Assembly: GCF_006757745.1 (NCBI RefSeq)
Contig: NZ_AP019740.1
Span: 1,984,001 to 2,048,000 of the forward strand
Direction of reading: 5' to 3'
Source of the DNA: Acinetobacter radioresistens DSM 6976 = NBRC 102413 = CIP 103788
GTDB taxonomy: Bacteria > Pseudomonadota > Gammaproteobacteria > Pseudomonadales > Moraxellaceae
Length of the DNA stretch: 64,000 nucleotides
This document shows positions 7,604-15,896 of the stretch, in pieces (the first letter of the stretch is position 1; each line of letters starts with the position of its first letter). The notes beneath the pieces were generated by a model. The model worked only from the letters and a program-made list of their open reading frames with translations. It was not told the DNA's origin and ran no database searches. The position numbers were made by a program, and so were the translations under genes.

Positions 7604-8746
7604 ATGTCTCCAAGCTCTCAATATAAATTCCTGCGTCAAGCTCCTCGTGATGGGCTGAGTACAGCCATGCAACCGTCTCGCTGGCAGCGGCTGCATATTG
7701 ATCCGTGGTTATGCCTTTTTCTGTTTCTCAATGCCTTATTAGGCTTAACTGTACTATATAGTGCTTCTGCGCAAGATGTTGGTCTAGTTAGCAAGCAGGC
7801 CATGAGCTTCGGTATTGGCTTTATTGTCATGTTTACACTTGCCCAGATTCCGCCCAAGGTTTATCAGGCGTTTTCGCCATATTTTTATATCTTTGGTGTA
7901 TTAGCGCTGTTATCAGTCATGATATTTGGCGAAGTGCGCATGGGTGCACAGCGCTGGATTGATATTCCTGGTTTTGGCAGTGTACAGCCCAGCGAGTTTA
8001 TGAAGATTGGTATGCCAATGATGATTGCCTGGTTTTTATCACGCCATCCTCTTCCTCCAAGCTTTAAAAACGTCATTATTTCTCTGGTTCTTATTATTGT
8101 TCCATTTTTACTCATTGCAGAGCAGCCAGATTTAGGGACATCATTACTGATTCTTGCCAGCGGTCTCTTTGTCCTGTTTTTAAGTGGCCTCTCCTGGAAG
8201 CTCATTGGAGCTGCTATAGGCCTCATGTGCATGATTATTCCCCTAGCATGGCAGTTTCTTCTGCATGACTATCAGCGGCAACGTGTACTCACCTTGCTGA
8301 ATCCGGAAGCAGACGCTTTAGGAACAGGCTGGAATATTATCCAATCTAAAACAGCAATTGGTTCAGGTGGATTTTTTGGTAAGGGCTTTTTACAAGGTAC
8401 CCAGTCCCATTTACATTTTTTACCTGAAGGCCATACTGATTTTATTATTGCAGCTTATTCTGAAGAGTTTGGTTTAATTGGAGTTCTCATCCTTATTACT
8501 CTTTATTTTGCGATTATTTTCAGGGTATTACAGATCGGCCTCAACTGTTTTCATAATTATGGACGTCTTGTAGCCGGAACACTGGGTTTGTCATTTTTTG
8601 TTTATGTGTTTGTTAATGCCGGCATGGTCAGTGGTATTTTACCTGTAGTTGGCGTACCTCTACCTTTTATGAGTTATGGTGGTACCGCCATCATTACTTT
8701 AATGGCCACTTTTGGTTTGGTCATGTCTATTCATACGCATCGATAG
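7604..8746 (+). CDS. rodA: rod-shape SEDS glycosyltransferase RodA (380 aa)
   Basis: Integral membrane peptidoglycan polymerase that works with PBP2 in cell elongation. It has about ten transmembrane segments, the SEDS motif AEQPDLGTSLLI in the middle, the conserved PEGHTDFIIAAYSEEFGLIG loop and a C-terminal PLPFMSYGG block. It is RodA rather than FtsW by overall length and by the neighbouring lytic transglycosylase gene 17 bp downstream, a common rodA-mltB pairing. An N-terminal cytoplasmic tail of about 30 residues precedes the first helix. Confidence 0.93.
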   Translation: MSPSSQYKFLRQAPRDGLSTAMQPSRWQRLHIDPWLCLFLFLNALLGLTVLYSASAQDVGLVSKQAMSFGIGFIVMFTLAQIPPKVYQAFSPYFYIFGVLALLSVMIFGEVRMGAQRWIDIPGFGSVQPSEFMKIGMPMMIAWFLSRHPLPPSFKNVIISLVLIIVPFLLIAEQPDLGTSLLILASGLFVLFLSGLSWKLIGAAIGLMCMIIPLAWQFLLHDYQRQRVLTLLNPEADALGTGWNIIQSKTAIGSGGFFGKGFLQGTQSHLHFLPEGHTDFIIAAYSEEFGLIGVLILITLYFAIIFRVLQIGLNCFHNYGRLVAGTLGLSFFVYVFVNAGMVSGILPVVGVPLPFMSYGGTAIITLMATFGLVMSIHTHR

Positions 8747-8763
8747 TTGAGATTTAAGAGCCA

Positions 8764-9765
8764 ATGATTAGTTTAAATATTTATAAAAAATTCAAGCAAT
8801 TTAGTATAGGTTTGAGTGCTGCCGGTATTGTCGCTTTCTCTCAGGCAAATGATTTTATTACTCACCCTAATTATGAAGCATTTAAAACTAAAACTATGCA
8901 AAATTATGGTCTGACTGCACAGCAGGTAGACTGGGCCATGCAGGGCAGTAAAAATTTACCAAACATTGTTAACATCATGAATCGTCCTGGGGAAAGTAAA
9001 CCTTGGTATGAATATAAAACTAATTTCATGTCAGCAGGTACAATTAACCGCGGAGTTACTTTTAAAAACCAGTATGCAGATGCTTTAAACCGGGCTGAAC
9101 AGCAGTTTGGAGTCTCTAAGGCAGTGATTTTAGGTATTTTAGGAGTAGAGACTGGTTATGGTGCCAATAAAGGTTCCTTCGTCACGCGTGATGCACTAGC
9201 TACATTGGCCTTCGGTTATCCACGCCGCGCTGAATATTTTAGCGATGAATTAGGCGCTTTAATTGCCTGGACCTATAAAGAAGACTATCCAACCAGCAGC
9301 ATTATTGGCTCATATGCAGGCGCAATTGGCTATCCGCAATTCATGCCGAGTAATATTACTAAACTGGGTATAGATTACGATGGCAACGGTCATATTGATC
9401 TCAGAAACTCAGCAGTAGACGCTATCGGTTCTATTGCTAACTACTTAGCTCATCATGGTTGGCAACGCGACCAGCCTATCGGTTTTGCTGCACGATACAC
9501 CGGTTCAAATCCAGACAGTATTATTGCGACTGATCTTACCCAGCCTGTACCTTATGGAGCTTTGAAAAATAAAGGAATTAGCCCACTTAATCCTTTAGTA
9601 AAAATTGATGATCTGGATATGGTTAATATCATTCAACTTCAAGATTCATATGGTCCGGTTTACTATATTACCTACCCGAATTTTCAGGTTATTACTACCT
9701 ATAATAAGAGCCGGATGTATGCCACTGCTGTATGGCAATTAGGGACAGAAGTAGCCGATCATTAA
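8764..9765 (+). CDS. mltB: lytic murein transglycosylase B (333 aa)
   Basis: Cleaves the MurNAc-GlcNAc bond in peptidoglycan to give 1,6-anhydro ends. An N-terminal signal peptide (about 1-28, cut near FSQA-ND) lacks a lipobox Cys, so the product is probably soluble in the periplasm like Slt35 rather than an outer-membrane lipoprotein. The SLT_2/MltB fold has the catalytic Glu129 in GVETGYG and the downstream SYAGAIGYPQFMPS motif. An EF-hand-like loop DYDGNGHIDL is present. It is probably co-transcribed with rodA. Confidence 0.92.
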   Translation: MISLNIYKKFKQFSIGLSAAGIVAFSQANDFITHPNYEAFKTKTMQNYGLTAQQVDWAMQGSKNLPNIVNIMNRPGESKPWYEYKTNFMSAGTINRGVTFKNQYADALNRAEQQFGVSKAVILGILGVETGYGANKGSFVTRDALATLAFGYPRRAEYFSDELGALIAWTYKEDYPTSSIIGSYAGAIGYPQFMPSNITKLGIDYDGNGHIDLRNSAVDAIGSIANYLAHHGWQRDQPIGFAARYTGSNPDSIIATDLTQPVPYGALKNKGISPLNPLVKIDDLDMVNIIQLQDSYGPVYYITYPNFQVITTYNKSRMYATAVWQLGTEVADH

Positions 9766-9924
9766 ACCAAATATTTACCCATTATTTTAAAAGTCAACAA
9801 TTATTTATAGATAAAAGGCTATTAATTCTACTTTTTAAATCAAATGTTACAATATTGATTATTTTTTAATCTATATTTGTGAGATTTTGTCCTTTTTGTA
9901 AATATTTCTCGTTAAAGACTAGAC

Positions 9925-9937
9925 ACTTTTGGTGACA
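9925..9937 (+). repeat. 13-mer ACTTTTGGTGACA, copy 1
   Basis: ACTTTTGGTGACA lies 115 bp upstream of the RlpA-like gene and recurs exactly at 20461-20473 upstream of fadE. Both copies are in the same orientation relative to the gene. Possible regulatory site; no regulator can be named. Confidence 0.3.
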
Positions 9938-10051
9938 CATGAATATTATCCCCCATCGTCAAATGCAGTAACACAAACGAACATTTGGATACATGTGCTG
10001 GTTTACTGGAGTTTTATCAGCAAAGCAGCACTGATCTTTAGGAGTTTATGA

Positions 10052-10663
10052 ATGCCCACTTCGCTAAAATATATACTTGCGTTAACTATCGGTCTGACCG
10101 TAACGCAGTCTCAAGCAGAAATGGTACAGGCTTCGTCATTGAGCAATGATAATGACAATTTAAATCTTGCAGCCCGTGTTTTAAACCGTGATGCACAAGG
10201 CTTTAACTCTCACTTTTCAAACCTTAACAGTCTTTCAATCACTGAGCGTACCGGTGATAAAATTCGCCGCCAGACTATTGCAGCGAAAATTGAAATCCCT
10301 GAAGAAGAACCTTCAGTGATTGAAAAATTGAATACCGTAGCGTCTAATACTGTTCGTAAGTTCAGCCAGACCGGCGTAGCATCTTGGTATGGACGTCAAT
10401 TCCATGGCCGCAAGACTGCAAGCGGTGAAACATTTGATATGAATGCCATGACAGCAGCTCATCGCAGCCTGCCACTAAACTGTTATATTCGCGTAACCAA
10501 CCGCTCTAATGGTAAAAGTGTAATTGTTAAAGTTAATGATCGTGGACCTTTCCATGGTAACCGTGTACTTGACTTGTCGTATGGCGCTGCCAAAAGTATT
10601 GGTGTAACTAATGCCGGTACGGCGAAAGTAAGTATTGAACGTGTAGATGGTCCTAACTCTTAA
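10052..10663 (+). CDS. RlpA-like septal ring lytic transglycosylase family protein (203 aa)
   Basis: Exported protein with a signal peptide (about 1-22, cleavage after SQA) and a C-terminal double-psi beta-barrel of the RlpA type (about 107-200: ASWYGRQFHGRKTASGE to VSIERVD). RlpA enzymes cut glycan strands lacking stem peptides at the septum. The residues matching the catalytic pair are present, Glu126 (TASGE) and Asp163 (NDRGP). It has no C-terminal SPOR domain and no lipobox, unlike E. coli RlpA, so septal targeting is uncertain. Followed by its own terminator. Confidence 0.85.
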   Translation: MPTSLKYILALTIGLTVTQSQAEMVQASSLSNDNDNLNLAARVLNRDAQGFNSHFSNLNSLSITERTGDKIRRQTIAAKIEIPEEEPSVIEKLNTVASNTVRKFSQTGVASWYGRQFHGRKTASGETFDMNAMTAAHRSLPLNCYIRVTNRSNGKSVIVKVNDRGPFHGNRVLDLSYGAAKSIGVTNAGTAKVSIERVDGPNS

Positions 10664-10688
10664 ATCTGTCTTACTGCATAAGAAGATT

Positions 10689-10717
10689 AAAAGCCACAAT
10701 TAGTGGCTTTTGTTTTT
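10689..10717 (+). terminator. terminator after the RlpA-like gene
   Basis: Stem AAAAGCCAC / GTGGCTTTT with a 5-nt loop, followed by GTTTTT. Confidence 0.85.
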
Positions 10718-10858
10718 ATAGTTTCTTCTAAACTTTACTAACTTCCATTTCTCTGCTTAAAACTCCTTCCAATTTTTAAAATACCTGGTTAGCAATTTTT
10801 ATGGGTCTGTATCAAAAATAGCCTTATTTATCTTTAAATACTCCCCTGTCAGAAAACT

Positions 10859-10888
10859 TTGACGCATTCTGTCTTTTTGATTTATATT
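10859..10888 (+). promoter_or_regulatory. promoter of the Mpo1-like gene
   Basis: TTGACG at 10859-10864 and TATATT at 10883-10888 with an 18-bp spacer, 46 bp before the start codon at 10934. A good sigma-70 match. Confidence 0.5.
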
Positions 10889-10933
10889 CTGTTTATATTT
10901 TAAGACTAATAAAAATCACACAAGGAGTGGATA

Positions 10934-11386
10934 ATGAAGACAGTGGAAGAATGGTTTGAAGAATATTCTGAAAGCCACCAGAATAAAACCAATAAAGCGA
11001 TTCACTGGATTTGTGTTCCAACTATCCTATTTTCAATTATCGGGATCATCGCACACTTCAGCACCCTGCTTGCGACTCTGCTCGTAGTTTTAACTATAAT
11101 TTTCTATGCCCGTCTTGACTTGGTACTAGCTGTAGCAATGGCAGCGTTAATTCTGGTTATGGGTTGGCTTATTTATACCTTGCCATTAGGAATAGGCTTT
11201 TATATTGGAGTTTTTGTTCTGGCATGGATTGGCCAGTTTTATGGACATAAAGTTGAGGGTAAAAAGCCTTCTTTTTTAAAAGACCTCCAGTTTCTCCTGA
11301 TTGGCCCCGTATGGTGCATGGATGCTTATTTAGGTAAATTCCTACCTAAGTGGAAAACACGGCATAGAGCGCTTACTAGCGCTTAA
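10934..11386 (+). CDS. Mpo1/DUF962 family membrane protein (150 aa)
   Basis: Small inner-membrane protein with four hydrophobic segments. It carries the family's conserved polar motifs: an N-terminal NKTNKAIHWICVP (His before the first helix) and GHKVEGKKPSFLKDLQFLLIGP after the last. The yeast relative Mpo1 is a Fe(II)-dependent dioxygenase that shortens 2-hydroxy fatty acids by alpha-oxidation. The bacterial substrate is not established. An ACAAGGAGTGG ribosome site precedes the ATG. The gene stands alone between terminators. Confidence 0.85.
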   Translation: MKTVEEWFEEYSESHQNKTNKAIHWICVPTILFSIIGIIAHFSTLLATLLVVLTIIFYARLDLVLAVAMAALILVMGWLIYTLPLGIGFYIGVFVLAWIGQFYGHKVEGKKPSFLKDLQFLLIGPVWCMDAYLGKFLPKWKTRHRALTSA

Positions 11387-11496
11387 TAAGCCATATCATC
11401 GTTTAAATTATTCGAAAACTGCATTCCAATTGGTTATTCCTTTACTTTAGCAAGCTAAACATAAAACCACTCAAGAATATTGAGTTTTATAAATAC

Positions 11497-11525
11497 AAAA
11501 AAGCCCTCAAACTGAGGGCTTTTTT
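11497..11525. terminator. bidirectional terminator between the Mpo1-like gene and tsf
   Basis: A 12-bp stem AAAAAAGCCCTC / GAGGGCTTTTTT with a 5-nt loop serves the convergent genes from both sides. Confidence 0.92.
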
Positions 11526-11544
11526 ACGACCTGCTGATTCAATA

Positions 11545-12420
11545 TTATTGAGCAGCAGCCTGAGCAGCAGCAACTTCTTCAGCGAAGCTCATTTCTGCTT
11601 TTTTCTCGATACCTTCACCCACTTCGAAACGTACGAATTGAGCTACAGTTGTACCAGTCACCTTAAGTACTTCAGCAACTTTCTTGTCGTTGTCAATTAC
11701 GTACATTTGACGCTCAAGTACAACTTCATTCAGATATTTATCTACTGAACCAGATACCATTTTTTCAACGATATTGGCTGGTTTACCAGATTCGATTGCT
11801 TTTGCTTCAGCGATTTCTTTTTCTTTCGCTACAAGCTCAGCAGGAACCTGTTCAGCAGTTACAGCAACTGGATTGAATGCAGCAACGTGCATTGCAATAC
11901 CTTTACCTGTATCAGCATCACCAGTGTAAGCTACAACAACACCAATTTTCAGACCGTGTTTATAAACTGCAAGGTTTTCACCTTCAACAATCGCAGCACG
12001 ACGAACCTGAATGTTTTCACCAATTTTCTGAACAAGTGCAATACGTGCTTCTTCAACAGTAGCACCATCTTCAAGCTTGAGTTCAGCAATTTTAGCAACA
12101 TCAGTTTCATTTGCAGCTAGCGCAGCAGCAGCAACTTTTGCAGAGAAGCCAGCAAAGTTTTCGTCTTTAGCAACAAAGTCAGTCTGACAGTTTACTTCTA
12201 CAAGAATTGCCTTATTGCCTTCCTGAACAATCGTAATCGCGCCATCAGCTGCAATATTACCCGCTTTTTTAGCTGCTTTTGCTTGACCAGATTTACGAAG
12301 GTTATCAATCGCAAGTTCGATATCACCATCAGCTTCTGTTAAAGCTTTTTTACATTCCATCATTGCAAGGCCAGTACGGTCGCGCAATTCTTTAACCATG
12401 CTTGCAGTAACAGCAGTCAT
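11545..12420 (-). CDS. tsf: translation elongation factor Ts (291 aa)
   Basis: Guanine-nucleotide exchange factor for EF-Tu. The N-terminal UBA-like domain ([19 protein letters not shown]) is followed by the EF-Ts core with the [10 protein letters not shown] signature around 80-90. Length is in the usual range for gamma-proteobacteria (about 283-292). It lies 143 bp downstream of rpsB in the classic rpsB-tsf operon, with a hairpin between them that may set the ratio of the two products. Confidence 0.97.
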   Translation of the reverse strand: MTAVTASMVKELRDRTGLAMMECKKALTEADGDIELAIDNLRKSGQAKAAKKAGNIAADGAITIVQEGNKAILVEVNCQTDFVAKDENFAGFSAKVAAAALAANETDVAKIAELKLEDGATVEEARIALVQKIGENIQVRRAAIVEGENLAVYKHGLKIGVVVAYTGDADTGKGIAMHVAAFNPVAVTAEQVPAELVAKEKEIAEAKAIESGKPANIVEKMVSGSVDKYLNEVVLERQMYVIDNDKKVAEVLKVTGTTVAQFVRFEVGEGIEKKAEMSFAEEVAAAQAAAQ

Positions 12421-12470
12421 GTTAATCTCCTAAATTCGGTGGTAGAAAACAAATTCTTTTAGAACAGAAA

Positions 12471-12495
12471 CGGCCCAGAGGATTCTCATGGGCCG
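12471..12495 (-). terminator. hairpin (attenuator) between rpsB and tsf
   Basis: A perfect 7-bp stem CGGCCCA / TGGGCCG with an 11-nt loop lies in the rpsB-tsf gap; on the - strand it is followed by TTTCTGTTCT. The weak T tract suggests partial termination or an RNA-processing site, comparable with the known reduction of tsf relative to rpsB transcription in E. coli. Confidence 0.55.
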
Positions 12496-12563
12496 CCTGC
12501 ATACTTAACGCTTACTTTGCCACCATCACATGTCGCAAAAATGACAAGCTAGCGTCAAACGCA

Positions 12564-13310
12564 TTAAGCCTCAGAAGCTGGAGCTTCTTCTGCTTTAGCT
12601 TGTGCATTTGCTTGTGATTGAGCGTATTCTTTACCAGCAATAATCGCGTCAGCCATAGCAGAAGCATAAAGAGTTACTGCGCGGATCGCGTCATCATTAC
12701 CCGGAATAACGTAGTCTACGTTGTCTGGATTAGAGTTTGTATCTACGATACCGATTACAGGAATACCCAGGTTCTTAGCTTCTTTAATAGCAATTGCTTC
12801 GTGATCAACATCGATTACGAATAATGCGTCAGGTAAGCCACCCATGTTTTTCACGCCGCCCAAAGAACGCTCAAGTTTTTCCATCTCACGTGCACGCTCA
12901 AGAGCTTCACGTTTAGTCAGCTTAGCAAAAGTACCGTCCTGAGACTGAGTTTGAAGATCTTTCAAACGGTTGATTGATTGACGAAGAGTTTTCCAATTCG
13001 TCAACATACCACCTAACCAGCGATGATCTACATATGGTTGACCAGCGCGTTGAGCTTGTTCACGGATGATGTTAGAAGCAGCACGTTTAGTACCAACGAA
13101 CAAAACTTTATTCTTTTTACTTGCTAACTGGTTAGCAAAGTTCAAAGCATCATTTAGCGCAGGAACAGTATGCTCAAGGTTGATGATGTGAATTTTGTTA
13201 CGCGCGCCAAAGATATATTGACGCATTTTTGGGTTCCAGAAACGAGTTTGGTGACCAAAGTGTGCGCCAGCTGTAAGAAGGTCGCGCATGCTTACGTTGT
13301 AATCTGCCAT
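12564..13310 (-). CDS. rpsB: 30S ribosomal protein S2 (248 aa)
   Basis: Structural protein of the small subunit, and a platform for S1 binding in gamma-proteobacteria. The start [20 protein letters not shown] at 13310 matches the family N-terminus; an upstream in-frame start at 13382 would run through the structured leader and is rejected. Motifs [28 protein letters not shown] and [12 protein letters not shown] are typical. The C-terminus has an Ala/Glu-rich tail. First gene of rpsB-tsf. Confidence 0.97.
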   Translation of the reverse strand: MADYNVSMRDLLTAGAHFGHQTRFWNPKMRQYIFGARNKIHIINLEHTVPALNDALNFANQLASKKNKVLFVGTKRAASNIIREQAQRAGQPYVDHRWLGGMLTNWKTLRQSINRLKDLQTQSQDGTFAKLTKREALERAREMEKLERSLGGVKNMGGLPDALFVIDVDHEAIAIKEAKNLGIPVIGIVDTNSNPDNVDYVIPGNDDAIRAVTLYASAMADAIIAGKEYAQSQANAQAKAEEAPASEA

Positions 13311-13440
13311 TTTCTTTACCTTAAAGTTTGGGTTAGGCCTCCATATGTCCGCATTCTCCACCCCGCAGGGCACCCAGAGCAATGTGACGACATATGTGCG
13401 GATTTTTCCGTTTTTAAACGGTTTTCATGTATCTAGAGAT
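13311..13440 (-). promoter_or_regulatory. structured rpsB 5' leader (probable S2 autoregulatory RNA)
   Basis: The leader transcript can form a long-range stem TCCGCA (13402-13397) with TGCGGA (13353-13348), enclosing a GC hairpin around CCCTGCGGG. CATATG occurs next to both arms, and the second lies beside a GGAGG-like sequence. S2 represses its own operon through a conserved leader in gamma-proteobacteria. Assigning this stretch to that element is by position and fold, not by alignment. Confidence 0.55.
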
Positions 13441-13517
13441 CACAAAAAACCATTTGATAAAACGGGCGGCTATTTATACCATAGACACTTACAAATTACC
13501 AAAAGTTTTTAGTGATC

Positions 13518-14345
13518 ATGAACAGTACTTATTCAGCTCCTGCCCGTTTAATAAAAACCCCTGAAGAGATTGAAAAAATGCGTATTGCGGGGCGTTTGGC
13601 GGCAGAAGTACTCGATATGATTAAGCCCTATATTAAACCTGGAGTCAGCACATTAGAACTAGACACGATTTGTCATGATTATATAGTGAATGTGCAACAG
13701 GCCATCCCTGCCTGTTTAGGTTATGGGGCTGCGCCAGGGCGCGCAGCGTTTCAACATACAATCTGTACTTCAGTAAACCACGTGGTATGTCATGGTATTC
13801 CCTCAGAAGCTAAAATTCTCAAGAAGGGTGATATCCTCAATATCGATGTAACTGTTATTAAAGATGGTTATCATGGCGATACTAACATGATGTATATCGT
13901 AGGTGGCGAAACCTCTATTCTTGCAAATCGCCTGTGTAAAGTTGCTCAGGAAGCAATGTATCGTGGGATGGAAACAGTTAAGGCAGGGTCATATGTGGGT
14001 GATATTGGCTATGCAATTCAAAAATATGTAGAGTCCGAGCGCTTTAGTGTAGTACGGGAATATTGCGGTCATGGTATCGGCACAGTATTTCATGATGAGC
14101 CACAAATCTTGCATTATGGCCAGAAGAGTACTGGCATGCGTTTGGAAGCCGGTATGACTTTTACCATTGAACCCATGGTAAATGCCGGAGTATGGCAGAC
14201 TAAACTATTAGGAGATAAATGGACAGTGGTTACTAAGGATCATAAACTTTCTGCTCAATATGAACATACAATTTTAGTAACTGAAACAGGCATTGAAGTT
14301 TTAACAGCACGCTCGGAAGAAGATCTTTCTCGCTTTCAACGTTAA
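13518..14345 (+). CDS. map: methionine aminopeptidase type I (275 aa)
   Basis: Removes the initiator Met from new proteins. All five metal ligands are visible: Asp in NIDVT, Asp in GDTNMMY, His in YCGHGIG, Glu in TIEPM and Glu in QYEHTI. The start ATG 13518 (MNSTYSAPARLIKT) is preferred; a GTG at 13512 would add two residues. Slightly longer than E. coli MAP (264). Divergent from rpsB-tsf, so the two translation units share a control region. Confidence 0.95.
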   Translation: MNSTYSAPARLIKTPEEIEKMRIAGRLAAEVLDMIKPYIKPGVSTLELDTICHDYIVNVQQAIPACLGYGAAPGRAAFQHTICTSVNHVVCHGIPSEAKILKKGDILNIDVTVIKDGYHGDTNMMYIVGGETSILANRLCKVAQEAMYRGMETVKAGSYVGDIGYAIQKYVESERFSVVREYCGHGIGTVFHDEPQILHYGQKSTGMRLEAGMTFTIEPMVNAGVWQTKLLGDKWTVVTKDHKLSAQYEHTILVTETGIEVLTARSEEDLSRFQR

Positions 14346-14358
14346 TTAAAATTTATTA

Positions 14359-14390
14359 AAAAGGCTACTTCTTAGGTAGCCTTTTATTTT
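14359..14390 (+). terminator. map terminator
   Basis: Stem AAAAGGCTAC / GTAGCCTTTT with a 7-nt loop and a following ATTTT. Confidence 0.88.
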
Positions 14391-14545
14391 AACTTAATAT
14401 TCCATATTTTTTAAATATGAATAAAAATTGAATTTAGTGTTAATAAACATTACATAATTTTTAATTATTTCATTTTTCTATTAAATTTTAACTTAAAAAC
14501 CACAATTCCCTACAAAAGCATGCATTAACCAAGCATTTAAAATAC

Positions 14546-14559
14546 AGAGTAATTACTCT
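14546..14559. promoter_or_regulatory. 14-bp palindrome upstream of the OmpW-like gene
   Basis: AGAGTAATTACTCT is a perfect palindrome, 68 bp before the start codon at 14627, where an operator would be expected. No regulator can be named from the sequence. Confidence 0.35.
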
Positions 14560-14626
14560 AATTTCCCGATACTGCACCTACCAACAAAAAAAATTAATGT
14601 CTTAAAGACATGGAGCTTGTCTAGAT

Positions 14627-15727
14627 ATGAAATATACTGCCCTAGCACTCACAACGAGTGTTCTGTTTGGTTTACCACAATTGTCTTTTGCTGAAAATAA
14701 CTGGTTTGGTATGAAAGCAGATGGCTTTAAACGCTTCTCTGTTTCCGTCGGTGCTTTACATGTTATGCCTCAAGGTAAAGCACAACCCTTTAAAGTTAAT
14801 ACAGCTATTGCAAATAATACGAAAGCAAGAAATGGTACTATTCAAGTTGATACGGTTTTAAATAATCTAGATCCTAATGTTAGGCAACAAGCTTTAGCTG
14901 ATACTTTAAATTTTTTAGGTTTCTTTTCTGGTGGTGAATTAGACTCCGCGATAAGTGGTAGCTCCGTTATTAATGGTCTGGAAGAGTGGAGTAATCCTGG
15001 AACTGGACTTGAAGCTGATGATGTAACTACCTTAGGAATCATATCTAATTACTTTTTCACAGATAATGTTTCTCTAGAAATTAAAGCAGGTATTCCTCCT
15101 AAAGTTGACTTACAAGGTAAAGGTAAAATTTATGCGCCGTTTTCAGCCATCGCCACTCCTCAGTTAGGGGGTTTACCATTAGAATTTTTAGATATTGCAC
15201 TACAAAATGATATCTTTATTACAGATTTAGAAGCTTATGGCCCAGCTGCTTCGGCACGTGCTTGGACTCCAGCTTTTGAACTTCAGTATCATTTTGGCAA
15301 AACAGGTGTAAATAAGTTCCGTCCTTATGTAGGTGTAGGTCTTATGTATGCTTACTTTAATGAACTGGAAATTAATCCACGTACTGAACAGGACTTAATT
15401 GCTGCCGGACATATGATTGCAAATATTAAGCAAGGAAAGGCAGGCGCTGCCCTTGAAGGGACACCAAGTACAGCCAACCCAGAAGTAGAGGTAGAAGCCA
15501 GTGATGCTTTTGCCCCTGTCGCAACATTAGGCTTTACTTATGACTTTAATGATAAGTGGTTTGCAGTAGGTTCAGTTTCATATGCTCACTTAAAAAACGA
15601 TACAACCATCACGGTGAGAGATGCTCAACTGGGTGAGCTGATTAAATCTAAAGCTGATATTGAGGTAAATCCGATCTTGGCATATGCAGGTGTAGGCTAC
15701 CGTTTCGAAATTAATTTATATCGATAA
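14627..15727 (+). CDS. OmpW-family outer membrane protein (366 aa)
   Basis: Signal peptide about 1-22 (cleavage after LSFA), then alternating amphipathic strands of an outer-membrane barrel. The OmpW pattern is seen in TLGIISNYFFTDNVSLEIKAG, the FRPYVGVGLMYAYF strand, and a C-terminal block ending VGYRFEINLYR. At 366 residues it is much longer than E. coli OmpW (about 212). The extra length lies mostly in an N-proximal insertion (about 45-125) and in a loop near 265-300, probably extracellular. OmpW proteins pass small hydrophobic molecules; this one's substrate is unknown. Confidence 0.75.
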   Translation: MKYTALALTTSVLFGLPQLSFAENNWFGMKADGFKRFSVSVGALHVMPQGKAQPFKVNTAIANNTKARNGTIQVDTVLNNLDPNVRQQALADTLNFLGFFSGGELDSAISGSSVINGLEEWSNPGTGLEADDVTTLGIISNYFFTDNVSLEIKAGIPPKVDLQGKGKIYAPFSAIATPQLGGLPLEFLDIALQNDIFITDLEAYGPAASARAWTPAFELQYHFGKTGVNKFRPYVGVGLMYAYFNELEINPRTEQDLIAAGHMIANIKQGKAGAALEGTPSTANPEVEVEASDAFAPVATLGFTYDFNDKWFAVGSVSYAHLKNDTTITVRDAQLGELIKSKADIEVNPILAYAGVGYRFEINLYR

Positions 15728-15752
15728 AAGCAGGAATTTTTCCTGCTTTTTA
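15726..15752 (+). terminator. terminator after the OmpW-like gene
   Basis: An 11-bp stem AAAAGCAGGAA / TTCCTGCTTTT with a 3-nt loop begins inside the stop codon and runs into TTATTTT. Confidence 0.85.
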
Positions 15753-15896
15753 TTTTGAGCGCCTTACTATTTTCTGTAAGAATTTTATTTTTAAAATATT
15801 TATAACTTTAATTTATTCATACCAATTTTTTATTTCACTCTTTCTCTTGTCCGAATCGAATATTATAGTCTCGTGCGATCATTCCATGGACGTTAT

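Noticed and set aside
7885..8232. Long - strand ORF opposite rodA
   Set aside because: Antisense to a clearly coding membrane protein; composition is the mirror of hydrophobic codons.
11877..12120. Two + strand ORFs opposite tsf
   Set aside because: Repetitive Gln/Asn-rich shadows of Ala/Glu-rich EF-Ts codons.
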